Assembly: GCA_038322235.1 (NCBI GenBank)
Contig: JBBQFQ010000018.1
Coordinates: 1 to 64,000 of the forward strand
DNA from: SZAS-18 sp038322235
GTDB lineage: Bacteria; Verrucomicrobiota; Verrucomicrobiia; Chthoniobacterales; SZAS-18
Direction: 5' to 3'
DNA length: 64,000 nucleotides
This document shows, piece by piece, positions 1 through 8,861 of this stretch. The notes beneath the pieces were generated by a model. It had not been told where the DNA came from. It saw nothing but the letters and a program-made list of their open reading frames with translations, and ran no database searches. Position numbers and translations under genes: made by a program. Each line of letters begins with the position of its first letter. Within the stretch, counting starts at the first letter, position 1.

Positions 1-2
1 AT

Positions 3-416
3 CTGCTCCACACCAACCTGCCCGCCAGCGCGGCCTCCCCGGCGCAGGTGCGCGGACATTACAAAAACCTGCTCGAAGTCGAGGAAGCGTTTTGCGAGCT
101 CAAGAGCTATCTGCGCGTGCGTCCGGTCTTCCATCATCGGCCCGACCGGGTCGTCAATCACGTGCGGGTCTGCTTTTTGGCCTACTGGTTGAGCGCGCGC
201 CTGGCGGTGGCTTGGCGGGCGCGGGGCGAACCGGGCGAGGTCACCCGCATCTTGCGCGAACTGCAGACCATCCGCCTGGGCCACATTGTTTGCGGCGAGC
301 AAACCCTCGCGCGCTTGACCCAGGTGCCGGCGGCGCTCAACCCCCTGCTCACCAAGCTCGACTTACTGCACCTCTTTTCCGGCCCACCCAAATGGGCCGC
401 CACCCCACCCGCGTAG
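3..416 (+). CDS. transposase, C-terminal part (IS1634-like, IS4 superfamily)
   Basis: The frame is open from the window edge, so only the last 137 codons are present. The translation carries the C-terminal part of an IS1634-like DDE transposase: the YKNLLEVEEAFCELKSYL stretch holds the catalytic glutamate region (Y-x-x-L-x-x-VE-x-x-F-x-x-LK-x-x-L), followed by RPVFHHRPDRVVNHV and a hydrophobic helix. It ends normally at a TAG. Whether the element is intact cannot be told because the rest lies outside the window. No terminal inverted repeat is obvious in the bases after the stop. Confidence 0.8.
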   Translation: MLHTNLPASAASPAQVRGHYKNLLEVEEAFCELKSYLRVRPVFHHRPDRVVNHVRVCFLAYWLSARLAVAWRARGEPGEVTRILRELQTIRLGHIVCGEQTLARLTQVPAALNPLLTKLDLLHLFSGPPKWAATPPA

Positions 417-523
417 CCCGACAATTTTGGCCAAGCTCGCATTTACGGCCCTCTCCGGTCGGTCGGCGGGGAAGTCAGGTTAGACGCGTGCTTCGCCCCG
501 CCACCTGCGTTTCGAGCGTCCGG

Positions 524-3500
524 CTATTTTTTCCGTTTCTGAATCGCGTGCCAGATCGCTTCGCCCGTCGCCGGCGAGGCGAGCTCGACCGGTCCGCTCC
601 CGCCAAACGCCGCGACCGCATCGCGGATCGCTTCGCGCGCGCTGATCGCGAGCATCAGGGGTGGCTCGCCGACGGCCTTGCTCCCGCCGACGACGCCGGC
701 CTGCGCGGCGTCGCGCAAGAACGCGACGCGAAAATCCACCGGCACGTCTCCGATCGCGGGAACCTTGTAGGTATCGGGCGAATGCGTGAGCAGCCGGCCT
801 TCCGCATCCCACTTCAACTCCTCGGCCGTCAGCCAGCCCACGCCCTGGATGTAACCGCCCTCGATCTGGCCGCGGTCGATCCCGGGCGCGAGCGAGGCGC
901 CAACGTCGTGCAGAATGTCCACGCGGCGCAACTGATGCGCGCCGGTGAAGCCATCGACCTCCACCTCAGAGACGGCGGCACCGCAGGCGAAATAATAAAA
1001 CGGCGTGCCCTGCCCCACGCTCCAATCCATCGCGATCCCCGGCGTGGCGTAGAACCCAGTCGCGGAAAGCGGCACGCGGTCGAAATACGCCGCCGCGATC
1101 AATTCCTCCCAGCTCACGCTCGCCTCCGGCTGGCCGCGCCCTGAGACCCGACCCTCGGCGATGACGATCTCCGCCTCCGCGGGTGCCTTCAGCAGCCGGG
1201 CTGCGACGGGATGGAGCCGGCGGCGCAATTCCCGACAGGCTTCCCGAATCGCCGCGCCATTCAGATCGCTGCCGCTGGAGGCCGCGGTGGGCGAGGTGTT
1301 TGGTACTTTGTCCGTGCGCGTCGGCATCACGCGAAGCTGCTTTCGCGTCACGCCGAGCTCGCGTTGCGCGACGCCGAGAATTTTCGTGTGCAGCCCCTGG
1401 CCCATCTCCGTGCCGCCGTGGTTCAGCTGGACCGAACCGTCCTGATAGATGAGCACCAGCGCGCCCGCCTGATTGAGGTGCTTGAGCGTAAAGGAAATGC
1501 CGAATTTCACCGGCGTCACGGCGAGCCCGCGCTTCACGCGCGGAGACTTCGCATTCCACTCCGCGAGCGCCGCGCGCCGGGCCGCGAAGTCGCTGGTTTC
1601 CCCCAGCTCGCGCCAGATGCGTCCGATCCGCTCGTCGCCAACCGCCTGGCCGTAGTGGGTCGTATTCGTGGCGCCTTCGCCGTGGTACAGATTCCGCTCG
1701 CGGACGACCTCCGGCGGGAGACCGAGAGTGCGGGCGACGCGGTCGATGATCTCCTCGATCACGAGCATGCCCTGCGGCCCGCCGAAGCCGCGGAAGGCCG
1801 TGTTGGACGCGACATGCGTCTTCGCCACCCGGCCGCGGACTTCGACGTGCGGAAGGTAGTACGCGTTGTCCAGATGCAGCAGCGCGCGGTCGCAGATCGC
1901 GGTGGAGAGATCGAGCGACCAGCCGCCATCGGCGAAGAGCTCCGCCCGCAAGGCGTGGAGCCGGCCGTCGGAATCGAATCCCACCTCGAAACGGGCGAGG
2001 AACGGATGCCTTTTGCCGGTGAGCATCATGTCCTGATCGCGATTCAGCCAGACGCGCACCGCCTCGCCGGTGTGATGGGCGGCGAGTGCCGCGAGCGCGG
2101 CGAACGTATTCCCCTGCGTCTCCTTCCCGCCGAAGCCGCCGCCCATGCGGGGGCTCTGGACGATGACGTGATGCTTCGCGATTCCGAGGACGTGCGCCAC
2201 CACGGTCTGGATCTCCGCGGGATGCTGGGTGGAGGAATGGACGAACATCTCGCCTGGTTCCTCCCCGGGCTCGGCCCAGGCGCTCTGCGTCTCGAGATAA
2301 AAGTGCTCCTGACCACCAAGGAAAAACTCGCCGGAGAGCGTCTGCCGTCCCGGGAGGGCGGCGCTCACGTCGCCGCGGACGATCTGATGGTGATCGGTGT
2401 GGAAGGATCCCTGCGCCACCGCTTCAGCGACCGAGAGGATCGCGGGCAGCGGCTCGTATTCCACCTCCACGAGCGCGGCGGCGGCCCGGCATTGGGCGGC
2501 GGTCTCGCCGACGACGAGCGCGACGAGATGGCCGTGGTAGCTGACCTCGCGATCGGCGAGGAGAATCTCGTCGTGCCGGACGGCGCCGACGTCATTCATC
2601 CCCGGGATGTCCTCCGCAAGCAGGACGGCGCGGATGCCCGGAAGCGCGCGTGCGCGCGTCGCATCGCGTCGCAGGATCCGCGCGTGGGCGTGCGGTGAGC
2701 CGACCGGCCAGACCTCGAGCATGCCGGCTTTCGGCGACTGGTCATCAACGTAACGGGCGCGACCGGTCACATGACCCACCGCGCTCTCGTGCGGCAGCGG
2801 CCACTCCTCCTCGCCGGGCCAGGGGTTCACGTTTTCGATCGCGCCGGCGTCCAGCTCCGCTTCCGCCTCCGGGCCACCGTGGAAGAATTTCTCGAAGAGA
2901 TCGCCGATCAGCCCGCTACGGTAGGCCGCGCCGCCCCGCACGTCCGTGAGCGGCGTGAACTCCGTCTCGAGCATCCGACGCGCCTCCGCCACCGTCGCCG
3001 CATTCCACTCGCGTCCGACGAGCCAGGCCTCCGTCCGCCGCGCGCGCTGCGGCATCGCAGCGACGCCGCCAAAGGCGAGCCGCACGTGCGTCACTCGATT
3101 CGCCGCCTCGAGCTCGAGGCCGCAGACGGCCGAGACCGTGCTGATGTCCATCTCGCGCCGACGGGAGACCTTGAAGCTGCGGACCAGGCGGCGGACGGGA
3201 TCGAAGCGAGGAAAGACGACCGCCCGCATGATCTCGCCCGGCTGGAGCAGCGTCTTCCGGTACGCGACGAAGAAGTCCGCGAGCGGCACGGTCCGTTCGC
3301 CGGTGGCCGAGGCGAGCACGACGCTGGCATCGAGCGCGAGAAAGACCGGCGCGAGATCACCGATCGGGGATGCGGTGCAGAGATTGCCGCCGATCGTCGC
3401 GCGGCTCCGGATCTGGCGCGAGCCGAACCAGCGGAGGAAATTGCGCAGCGCCGACTGCGGTCGCGCGAGCTCCGGCAATGCTCCGCCCGCAAGAATTTCC

Positions 3501-4327
3501 TCGAGCTGCGTGAGCGTGAGTCCGCCCCCGAGCCGGACCGTCTCCGCAGTGATGGCGACTTCCCGCAGCTCCGGCACCGCTTCGAGGGAGATGAGGAGTC
3601 CGAAGGACTGGAACTTCTTCGTGACGAGGAGCGAGAGCTCCGTGCCGCCGGCGATCAGACGGGCGTCGGGAAAACGCTCCAGCAGCGCGAACGCTCCGGC
3701 GAGCGAAGTGGGGCGGAGAAAGCGCTGCCCCGACGCGCCGTAGTCGAGCGACCCGAGCTCCACCGGCGCGCTTGCGAGGCGGGCTACGTGAGGATCGGCT
3801 GGCTGGAAGGCGCGCTTCGCAAACGCGCGCGAAGCGGCATCGCGAATGGGCCGGTACCCGGTGCAGCGGCAGAGGTTGCCCGCGAGCTGATCGTCGATCT
3901 GCCAACGCTCACGGAGGTCCGCCCGGTGATAGCCTTCGAACGCCGACATCACGAATCCGGGGGTGCAGTAGCCACACTGCGAGCCGTGGCAGGTCACGAG
4001 GCATTTCTGGACCGGGTGCAGCCGGCCGCCGGTCGCGAGACCTTCCACGCTGACGATTTCGCGACCCGCGCACATCGGGAGGAGCACGAGGCAGGAATTG
4101 ATCGCGCGGTAGGTCGGCTGGCCGGCGGCGTCACGTTCCACCCAGGCGACGGTGCACGCTCCGCAATCGCCCTCCGCGCAGCCCTGCTTCGTCCCCGGCC
4201 GTCCATTGGCCCGCAGCCAGTCGAGCAGCGTGACATTCGGCGAGACGCCGGAGATGACGACCGTCTCGCCATTCAGCGAAAACGAAAAGGCGGCGTCGCT
4301 CGCGGTCGCGGTGGAGGTGGCGTCCAT
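524..4327 (-). CDS. xdh: xanthine dehydrogenase, single-chain (FeS-FAD-molybdopterin)
   Basis: This enzyme hydroxylates hypoxanthine and xanthine in purine breakdown. The 1267-residue chain contains every domain in order. The N-terminal 2Fe-2S ferredoxin has Cys50, 55, 58 and 79. A second 2Fe-2S helical domain has Cys118, 121, 153 and 155. The FAD-binding domain follows at about residues 190-370 and a CO-dehydrogenase-C-like domain after it. The molybdopterin domains run from about residue 525, with GGGFGGKET, FRGFGGPQG and the VGEPPL loop holding the catalytic glutamate. Most bacteria split this into XdhA and XdhB; here it is one eukaryote-like chain. ATG at 4327 is preferred over the in-frame TTG three bases upstream. 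It lies about 100 bases downstream of recR on the same strand. No XdhC-type maturation gene is adjacent. A related aldehyde or purine hydroxylase is the main alternative. Confidence 0.92.
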   Translation of the reverse strand: MDATSTATASDAAFSFSLNGETVVISGVSPNVTLLDWLRANGRPGTKQGCAEGDCGACTVAWVERDAAGQPTYRAINSCLVLLPMCAGREIVSVEGLATGGRLHPVQKCLVTCHGSQCGYCTPGFVMSAFEGYHRADLRERWQIDDQLAGNLCRCTGYRPIRDAASRAFAKRAFQPADPHVARLASAPVELGSLDYGASGQRFLRPTSLAGAFALLERFPDARLIAGGTELSLLVTKKFQSFGLLISLEAVPELREVAITAETVRLGGGLTLTQLEEILAGGALPELARPQSALRNFLRWFGSRQIRSRATIGGNLCTASPIGDLAPVFLALDASVVLASATGERTVPLADFFVAYRKTLLQPGEIMRAVVFPRFDPVRRLVRSFKVSRRREMDISTVSAVCGLELEAANRVTHVRLAFGGVAAMPQRARRTEAWLVGREWNAATVAEARRMLETEFTPLTDVRGGAAYRSGLIGDLFEKFFHGGPEAEAELDAGAIENVNPWPGEEEWPLPHESAVGHVTGRARYVDDQSPKAGMLEVWPVGSPHAHARILRRDATRARALPGIRAVLLAEDIPGMNDVGAVRHDEILLADREVSYHGHLVALVVGETAAQCRAAAALVEVEYEPLPAILSVAEAVAQGSFHTDHHQIVRGDVSAALPGRQTLSGEFFLGGQEHFYLETQSAWAEPGEEPGEMFVHSSTQHPAEIQTVVAHVLGIAKHHVIVQSPRMGGGFGGKETQGNTFAALAALAAHHTGEAVRVWLNRDQDMMLTGKRHPFLARFEVGFDSDGRLHALRAELFADGGWSLDLSTAICDRALLHLDNAYYLPHVEVRGRVAKTHVASNTAFRGFGGPQGMLVIEEIIDRVARTLGLPPEVVRERNLYHGEGATNTTHYGQAVGDERIGRIWRELGETSDFAARRAALAEWNAKSPRVKRGLAVTPVKFGISFTLKHLNQAGALVLIYQDGSVQLNHGGTEMGQGLHTKILGVAQRELGVTRKQLRVMPTRTDKVPNTSPTAASSGSDLNGAAIREACRELRRRLHPVAARLLKAPAEAEIVIAEGRVSGRGQPEASVSWEELIAAAYFDRVPLSATGFYATPGIAMDWSVGQGTPFYYFACGAAVSEVEVDGFTGAHQLRRVDILHDVGASLAPGIDRGQIEGGYIQGVGWLTAEELKWDAEGRLLTHSPDTYKVPAIGDVPVDFRVAFLRDAAQAGVVGGSKAVGEPPLMLAISAREAIRDAVAAFGGSGPVELASPATGEAIWHAIQKRKK

Positions 4328-4428
4328 CAACTTTCGATCTCCGACGTCCGATCAAAAACGCAAGATGGTTCGAATCACCTCAGCGCGCGCCCGATGGAGT
4401 CTCCGGCTGTTCCCTGTCCCCTTTTTCC

Positions 4429-5046
4429 TCACGCCGCCCGAACTCTCCCCGTCAACGCCCGGGAGAGCGTCAGCTCATCCGCGGACTCCAATCCGCCGCC
4501 AGCTGAGATCCCCTGCGCGATGCGGGTGACCTGCAACTCGGGCAACTCGCCGCGGATCAGATCGGCGAGGTAATGGGCCGTCGCCTCGCCTTCGACATCG
4601 GCCCCGAGCGCGAGAATGACCTCGGGCGGATTTTCGTCCCGACAACGCGCCACGAGCGGACCGATGCTCAAATCATCGGGCCCGATGTGATCGAGCGGGG
4701 CGAGGCGGCCGCCGAGCGCATGATACCGCCCCCGAAATACGCCCGTCCGCTCGAGCGGCAGAATGTCGCTCGCCTGTTCGACGACGCAGAGCGGACCGGA
4801 CGCGCGGGACTCGTCCGCGCAAATCACGCAAAGATCTTCGGCGGTAAGAAACCCGCAGCGCGCGCAGGGATGGACGTGCTCGGCCGCATCGAGGAGAGCC
4901 GCGGAAAGTTCCGCGCAGCGCGAGCCGTCCCGCGGCGCCAGCAGCCAGAGCGCCATGCGTTCGGCGCTCCGCGGGCCGACGCCCGGCAAACGGCGGAGCT
5001 GCGCCGAGAGGCGCTTGAGGGCATCTGGATAGTCGGCGGCGGGCAC
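4429..5046 (-). CDS. recR: recombination protein RecR
   Basis: RecR works with RecF and RecO to load RecA at gapped DNA. The protein shows a helix-hairpin-helix (RRLPGVGPRSAERMA), a C4 zinc finger (CARCGF and CVIC) and a Toprim domain with ALGADVEGEATAHYL, then the C-terminal TRIAQGISAGGGLESAD Walker-B-like segment. The GTG at 5046 gives 205 residues, the usual family length; an in-frame GTG at 5088 would add 14 residues of unlikely sequence. It sits between an L,D-transpeptidase gene upstream and xdh downstream, all leftward. No dnaX or YbaB gene is beside it, unlike the common arrangement. Confidence 0.93.
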   Translation of the reverse strand: MPAADYPDALKRLSAQLRRLPGVGPRSAERMALWLLAPRDGSRCAELSAALLDAAEHVHPCARCGFLTAEDLCVICADESRASGPLCVVEQASDILPLERTGVFRGRYHALGGRLAPLDHIGPDDLSIGPLVARCRDENPPEVILALGADVEGEATAHYLADLIRGELPELQVTRIAQGISAGGGLESADELTLSRALTGRVRAA

Positions 5047-5106
5047 GGGCGGAAACGGAAGACGGGGCGCGGTGGACCGGCGATGCACCGCCGCCAGCGC
5101 GGGAAA

Positions 5107-5730
5107 TCAGTCCGCGATCACCGCCGGCGTCCCCACCTTGACGCGGGCGAAGAAGAGCGCGGCGATATTCTCCGGCATGCGGACGCAGCCGTGGGAAGCG
5201 GCATAACCGGGCAGGAATCCCGTGTGCATGCCCACGCCATCATTGGTGAGGCGCATGAACCATTTCATCGAGGCGCCGACATAGCGGGTGCCGCTGGGAG
5301 CGGAGTCGATCTTCGTGCTGACGCCGCGCCGAACGGTGCGGCCGCCGCCATCCACGAAATCGCCGTAGATCGACGAGCGATGATCCTTGTCCTTCTGCAA
5401 CACCTTCCAGTTTCCCTTCGGCGTGGAGTGCCCGCGCTTGCCGCTGGAGATGGGCGAATCGATCACGATCTCATCGGTATTGGTGTTGATGAGATACGCC
5501 CGCTGCTTCGCGAGCGAGACGAGGATGCGCGAATTATCCGGGCCGGTCGTGTCCATGAGCCGGGCGGTGATCTTCACCTCCTGCTGGCGCTGGATCAGAT
5601 CTCCGGCGGGTTTTTGAGGCTGCACCTGGACGGCCACCGCCCGGCGGGTCGGCAGTTGGGCATGCACCGCCGGGGCGGATGACGCGAGCAGGACAATGAG
5701 GGTGAGGAAGGCGCGGGCGGGCGTTTGCAC
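5107..5730 (-). CDS. L,D-transpeptidase (YkuD family), exported
   Basis: Likely a periplasmic peptidoglycan cross-linking or lipoprotein-anchoring enzyme. After a signal peptide (ARAFLTLIVLLASSAPAVHA then Q) comes a YkuD domain with ILVSLAKQRAYLI at its start, SSGKRGHSTPKGNW in the middle and the catalytic HxxxGFLPGYAASHGCVRMP motif (His and Cys) near the end. The frame stays open far upstream but would then overlap the divergent gene at 5761, so the GTG at 5730 was chosen; a GTG at 5760 is also possible. No clear ribosome-binding site separates the two. The next gene, recR, begins within about 60 bases. Confidence 0.82.
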   Translation of the reverse strand: MQTPARAFLTLIVLLASSAPAVHAQLPTRRAVAVQVQPQKPAGDLIQRQQEVKITARLMDTTGPDNSRILVSLAKQRAYLINTNTDEIVIDSPISSGKRGHSTPKGNWKVLQKDKDHRSSIYGDFVDGGGRTVRRGVSTKIDSAPSGTRYVGASMKWFMRLTNDGVGMHTGFLPGYAASHGCVRMPENIAALFFARVKVGTPAVIAD

Positions 5731-5760
5731 GGGCAGTGAGAGCGCCAGAATAGTGAGCAC

Positions 5761-7110
5761 ATGATGAGGGTCAATGCGAAGCTCGCCGCCGCGGTGGGTT
5801 GTCTCGCGGCCGGATTTGCCCCTTCCGCGGCAGTCGCTGACATCACGCTTCCCTTCGATCCGCCCCCGACGCCGCAGAACACTTTCGTCGAAGTGGCCGA
5901 GGGCGGAAGGGTCGATATCACGCTCCGGCTCACCGGGGCACCGCGGGGGCGAACGCTCGATTTTATCATCCGCACGCCGCCCACGAAGGGACGGCTCGAT
6001 CCCGTGCGCAGCTCCATCGGCGGCGATTCGGCGACGGTCACCTACACCCACAACCCGGCCAACGGAGGCGGACACGACCAATTCACTTTCGCCGTCCAGC
6101 GCACTGCCGGCGGCGTCAGCGCGACGGGGATGGTCGACATCCGGATCCCCGAGAATCCGCCGCGGCTGATCGCGCTGCCCGCGATTCTCGAATTCGGGCC
6201 GGCCCCCGTGGGAGGCCCCGGCGCGCGCCAGACGTTTGTGCTCATGAACGGCGGGGGCGGAACCGCGACCGGGCGGATCATTCTCCAGCCGCCCTGGCGC
6301 GTAGACGGCGAGGCCAGCTACGCGCTGCGGCGCGGCCAACGGAAATCGTTCCAGTTCATCTTCGAGCCGACTCGCGCGAGCGCGTTCGAAGGCGAAGTGC
6401 GCTTCGGCTCGGGTTCCGATCAAGTGCTGCGACTGTTCGGTTCGGGCCTGGAGGCGAACGTCCCGAACCGGACCGGCCGACCGATGAATCCGCCCGCGCT
6501 GAAGCCGACTCCGACCCCGCGCTCGACGGCGGCGGAACCGGAGGGGTCGGACCTGTCGCCCACTGCGACGCCCGCGGGAACTGCCCGCGACGCCGCCGAG
6601 TCGGATGGCGCCGTCCAGACAACACCCGGCCCCTCGCCGGCGACCGCCGGGAACGAGGACTTCGACGCCGGGTTGCTCGCTCCGAATTACCCTGGCGGAG
6701 AATTCCCCCTCGCCGACGCCGCGGTGGAGGTCCTGCCGGATGGGCGGGCAGCGCTTTCGTGGAAGGGGGTCGATCCGCCCGCCGGATCAGTCATCCGGGT
6801 CGAGGAACGCGAGTTGTTCTTCGAGGCGAACCACCGCCTCGCCGTCCGCTGGGTGCTGGTGCCGAGCCCCCTGGCAGGACGGCGGGGGGAGCGGATGGAA
6901 ATCACCGTCCGTCCGGCCCGTTCGGCGTCGATGCACACGTATCGGGCCGCGCTCTTCGATGCCTCGGGCTCCCGGCGCGGGTTCTCGGCGTTCGTCCACG
7001 CGCAGACGCCGCGCGGCTCCTGGCTCGATTTTTTCACGCTGGGCCGCACGTCCCTCCTGCTGCTCCTCCTGGCGGTCGCCGCGATCGGAGTGCGAGAGTG
7101 GCGGCGGTGA
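5761..7110 (+). CDS. exported protein with cadherin-like/Ig-like domains and C-terminal membrane anchor
   Basis: Function unknown. The 449-residue protein has a signal peptide (KLAAAVGCLAAGFAPSAAVA), a beta-rich domain at about 25-130 resembling cadherin-like or invasin-type repeats (GRLDPV...ATVTYTHNPANGGGHDQFTFAV), and an ASH/Ig-like segment at 135-225 (ILEFGPAPVGGPGARQTF). A low-complexity Pro/Thr/Ala linker covers 235-300. A second beta domain follows, and a C-terminal hydrophobic helix with GVREWRR forms the stop-transfer. This predicts an anchored periplasmic or surface protein. It is divergent from the L,D-transpeptidase gene, which starts only about 30 bases away. Confidence 0.7.
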   Translation: MMRVNAKLAAAVGCLAAGFAPSAAVADITLPFDPPPTPQNTFVEVAEGGRVDITLRLTGAPRGRTLDFIIRTPPTKGRLDPVRSSIGGDSATVTYTHNPANGGGHDQFTFAVQRTAGGVSATGMVDIRIPENPPRLIALPAILEFGPAPVGGPGARQTFVLMNGGGGTATGRIILQPPWRVDGEASYALRRGQRKSFQFIFEPTRASAFEGEVRFGSGSDQVLRLFGSGLEANVPNRTGRPMNPPALKPTPTPRSTAAEPEGSDLSPTATPAGTARDAAESDGAVQTTPGPSPATAGNEDFDAGLLAPNYPGGEFPLADAAVEVLPDGRAALSWKGVDPPAGSVIRVEERELFFEANHRLAVRWVLVPSPLAGRRGERMEITVRPARSASMHTYRAALFDASGSRRGFSAFVHAQTPRGSWLDFFTLGRTSLLLLLLAVAAIGVREWRR

Positions 7111-7159
7111 TGACGCGGTGGGTCTTTGCGCGCCGCTCCGCGCTCTGAAACTTGCGGAC

Positions 7160-8230
7160 ATGACGCGCCGGCGCTTCGTCCAGCTTTCCGGATTGACCGT
7201 CGCCGCCGCGGCGGGCGGAGCGGTTTGCGCCGCACCGGCCGTGGGGCGATACGCCGGGATCTTGAGCGATCACTTCGATGGCCGGCATTTCCGCAACTCG
7301 ACCGGCGCTCCGGCGGGCAAGAGCTTTGCCGACGTCCTGCGCTGGCAATGGCAATCCAAGGCGGAGAAATGGCCGGCGCGCATCGACGACGGCCTCACGC
7401 CGCGGCTGCCGGGACAGGTCGGGCCTGGCGAGCTCGCGGCGACTTTCGTGGGTCATGCGACGTTTCTCGTCCAAAATCCGGGCGGGCTGAACGTGCTCAC
7501 GGATCCGGTCTGGTCGGAACGCGCGAGCCCGTTTTCCGCCATCGGGCCCCGCCGCGTCCGGCGCCCGGCGCTCGAGCTCGCGAGCCTGCCTCCGATCCAC
7601 GTCGTGTTCGTGAGTCACAATCACTACGACCATCTCGATGTCCCGACGCTCCAGCGACTGGAGGCGGCGCATCGGCCGCTCTTTCTGACGCCTCTGGGCA
7701 ACGCCAGTTTTCTCCGCGGGCACGGACTCTCCCAGGTGGTCGAGCTCGACTGGTGGCAGGCCCATGAATTGGAGAAGCCCGTCCGCGCGAAGCTGACCCT
7801 CACCCCGGCGCAGCACTGGTCGCGCCGCTGGCTGGGCGATACGAACCGGGCGCTCTGGGGCGGGCTGAGGGTCGAGACCGACAGAGGACCTTCCTGGCAT
7901 TTCACGGGTGATTCCGGATATCATCCGACGCTCTTCACCGGGATCCGGCAGCGCCTTGGGGCGCCGGATCTCGCCCTCGTGCCCATCGGAGCCTATGCGC
8001 CCCGCTGGTTCATGGGAGCTCAACACATGGATCCCCAAGACGCGGTGAAAGCTCACCGCGATCTCGGCTCGCGGCAGAGTCTCGCGATGCATTTCGGGAC
8101 CTTCCGGCTGACCGATGAAGCAGTGGATGCACCCGGGCGGGAATTGGTCGCGGCCCTGGATGCGGCGGGGCTAGGGCGGGCAGAATTTCGCGTGCCCCGA
8201 TTCGGCGAGACGCTGTTGACGCCGCGCTGA
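7160..8230 (+). CDS. Tat-exported metallo-beta-lactamase-fold hydrolase (NAPE-PLD/UlaG-like)
   Basis: The start at 7160 gives a twin-arginine signal (MTRRRFVQLSG plus a hydrophobic stretch). The body is a metallo-beta-lactamase fold of the N-acyl-phosphatidylethanolamine phospholipase D type: FVGHATFLVQ, the metal motif SHNHYDHLD, TPAQHWSRR, FTGDSGYH and the late histidine in MHFGTF. Substrate cannot be told; phosphodiester or lactone hydrolysis is typical of relatives. It begins 50 bases after the preceding membrane-anchored gene and could share its transcript. Confidence 0.83.
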   Translation: MTRRRFVQLSGLTVAAAAGGAVCAAPAVGRYAGILSDHFDGRHFRNSTGAPAGKSFADVLRWQWQSKAEKWPARIDDGLTPRLPGQVGPGELAATFVGHATFLVQNPGGLNVLTDPVWSERASPFSAIGPRRVRRPALELASLPPIHVVFVSHNHYDHLDVPTLQRLEAAHRPLFLTPLGNASFLRGHGLSQVVELDWWQAHELEKPVRAKLTLTPAQHWSRRWLGDTNRALWGGLRVETDRGPSWHFTGDSGYHPTLFTGIRQRLGAPDLALVPIGAYAPRWFMGAQHMDPQDAVKAHRDLGSRQSLAMHFGTFRLTDEAVDAPGRELVAALDAAGLGRAEFRVPRFGETLLTPR

Positions 8231-8421
8231 CCCCTCTTCGTTGGCCGTTGCTGCGCGCTGGCTTGGACCCGCCCGCATTCATCCCTTTCCCGTCACCGAT
8301 GCTGCTCGCCCGAAAGAGATTTCGGGAGATCCAGAACGGCGCAACGCGTTCTCGCGAAGGGTAGATCGCGGATCTCCCCCTTCCGCGCCCGCCGGTTCTA
8401 AGGAAATGACCCTTTTCGCCT

Positions 8422-8700
8422 TCAGCCCCGGGCGGCGAGACGACGACGAACGTCCGCGTCGATTTCCGCCATCTGCGAGGCCGGGAAACCGCTCAAAACC
8501 GTTTCGCGGAGGGTTAAAATGGTGGAAGTCGGCGACGGCTCGAAAAACCTCTCGAGGGTGCAAGTGTCGGTGTAGCAGTGGGCCGATTCCACGTTCAGTT
8601 CCGCGCCGGCGTCGCAGATCGTCAGACTAAATCCGGCCAAGGAAGCTTCAGCAGACCAGTGCCGAGGGGGAGTATGCGGGGTATTTTGTGACATCCTCAA
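8422..8700 (-). CDS. hypothetical protein, 92 residues
   Basis: No recognised family. The reading frame has ordinary amino-acid composition (SLTICDAGAELNVE, TILTLRETVLSGFP, AEIDADVRRRLAARG) and no low-complexity run, and it is the only plausible gene in the 630 bases between 8231 and 8861. It would be divergent from the metalloprotease gene at 8862. The start could be the GTG/ATG at 8700 or the methionine two codons later. The rest of the gap, 8231-8421 and 8701-8861, shows nothing else. Confidence 0.4.
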   Translation of the reverse strand: MRMSQNTPHTPPRHWSAEASLAGFSLTICDAGAELNVESAHCYTDTCTLERFFEPSPTSTILTLRETVLSGFPASQMAEIDADVRRRLAARG

Positions 8701-8861
8701 TGGAGACGCCGGATTGCGACCGGTATTCCGCGCGCGGTCTGATTTTCACAGACTGACGCCGTCTCCGGTGCGTCGGCAGGGATCTTGCCAGGATGTTCCG
8801 CATGACGCAAACGGCCCGGTAACCGTCTCGCCTCGGCACGGGTCATGCAGTCTATTCTGTC

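Noticed and set aside
2771..4573. 600-codon plus-strand frame antisense to xdh
   Set aside because: It is the GC-rich mirror of a clear xanthine dehydrogenase gene, with Arg-rich composition and no domain.
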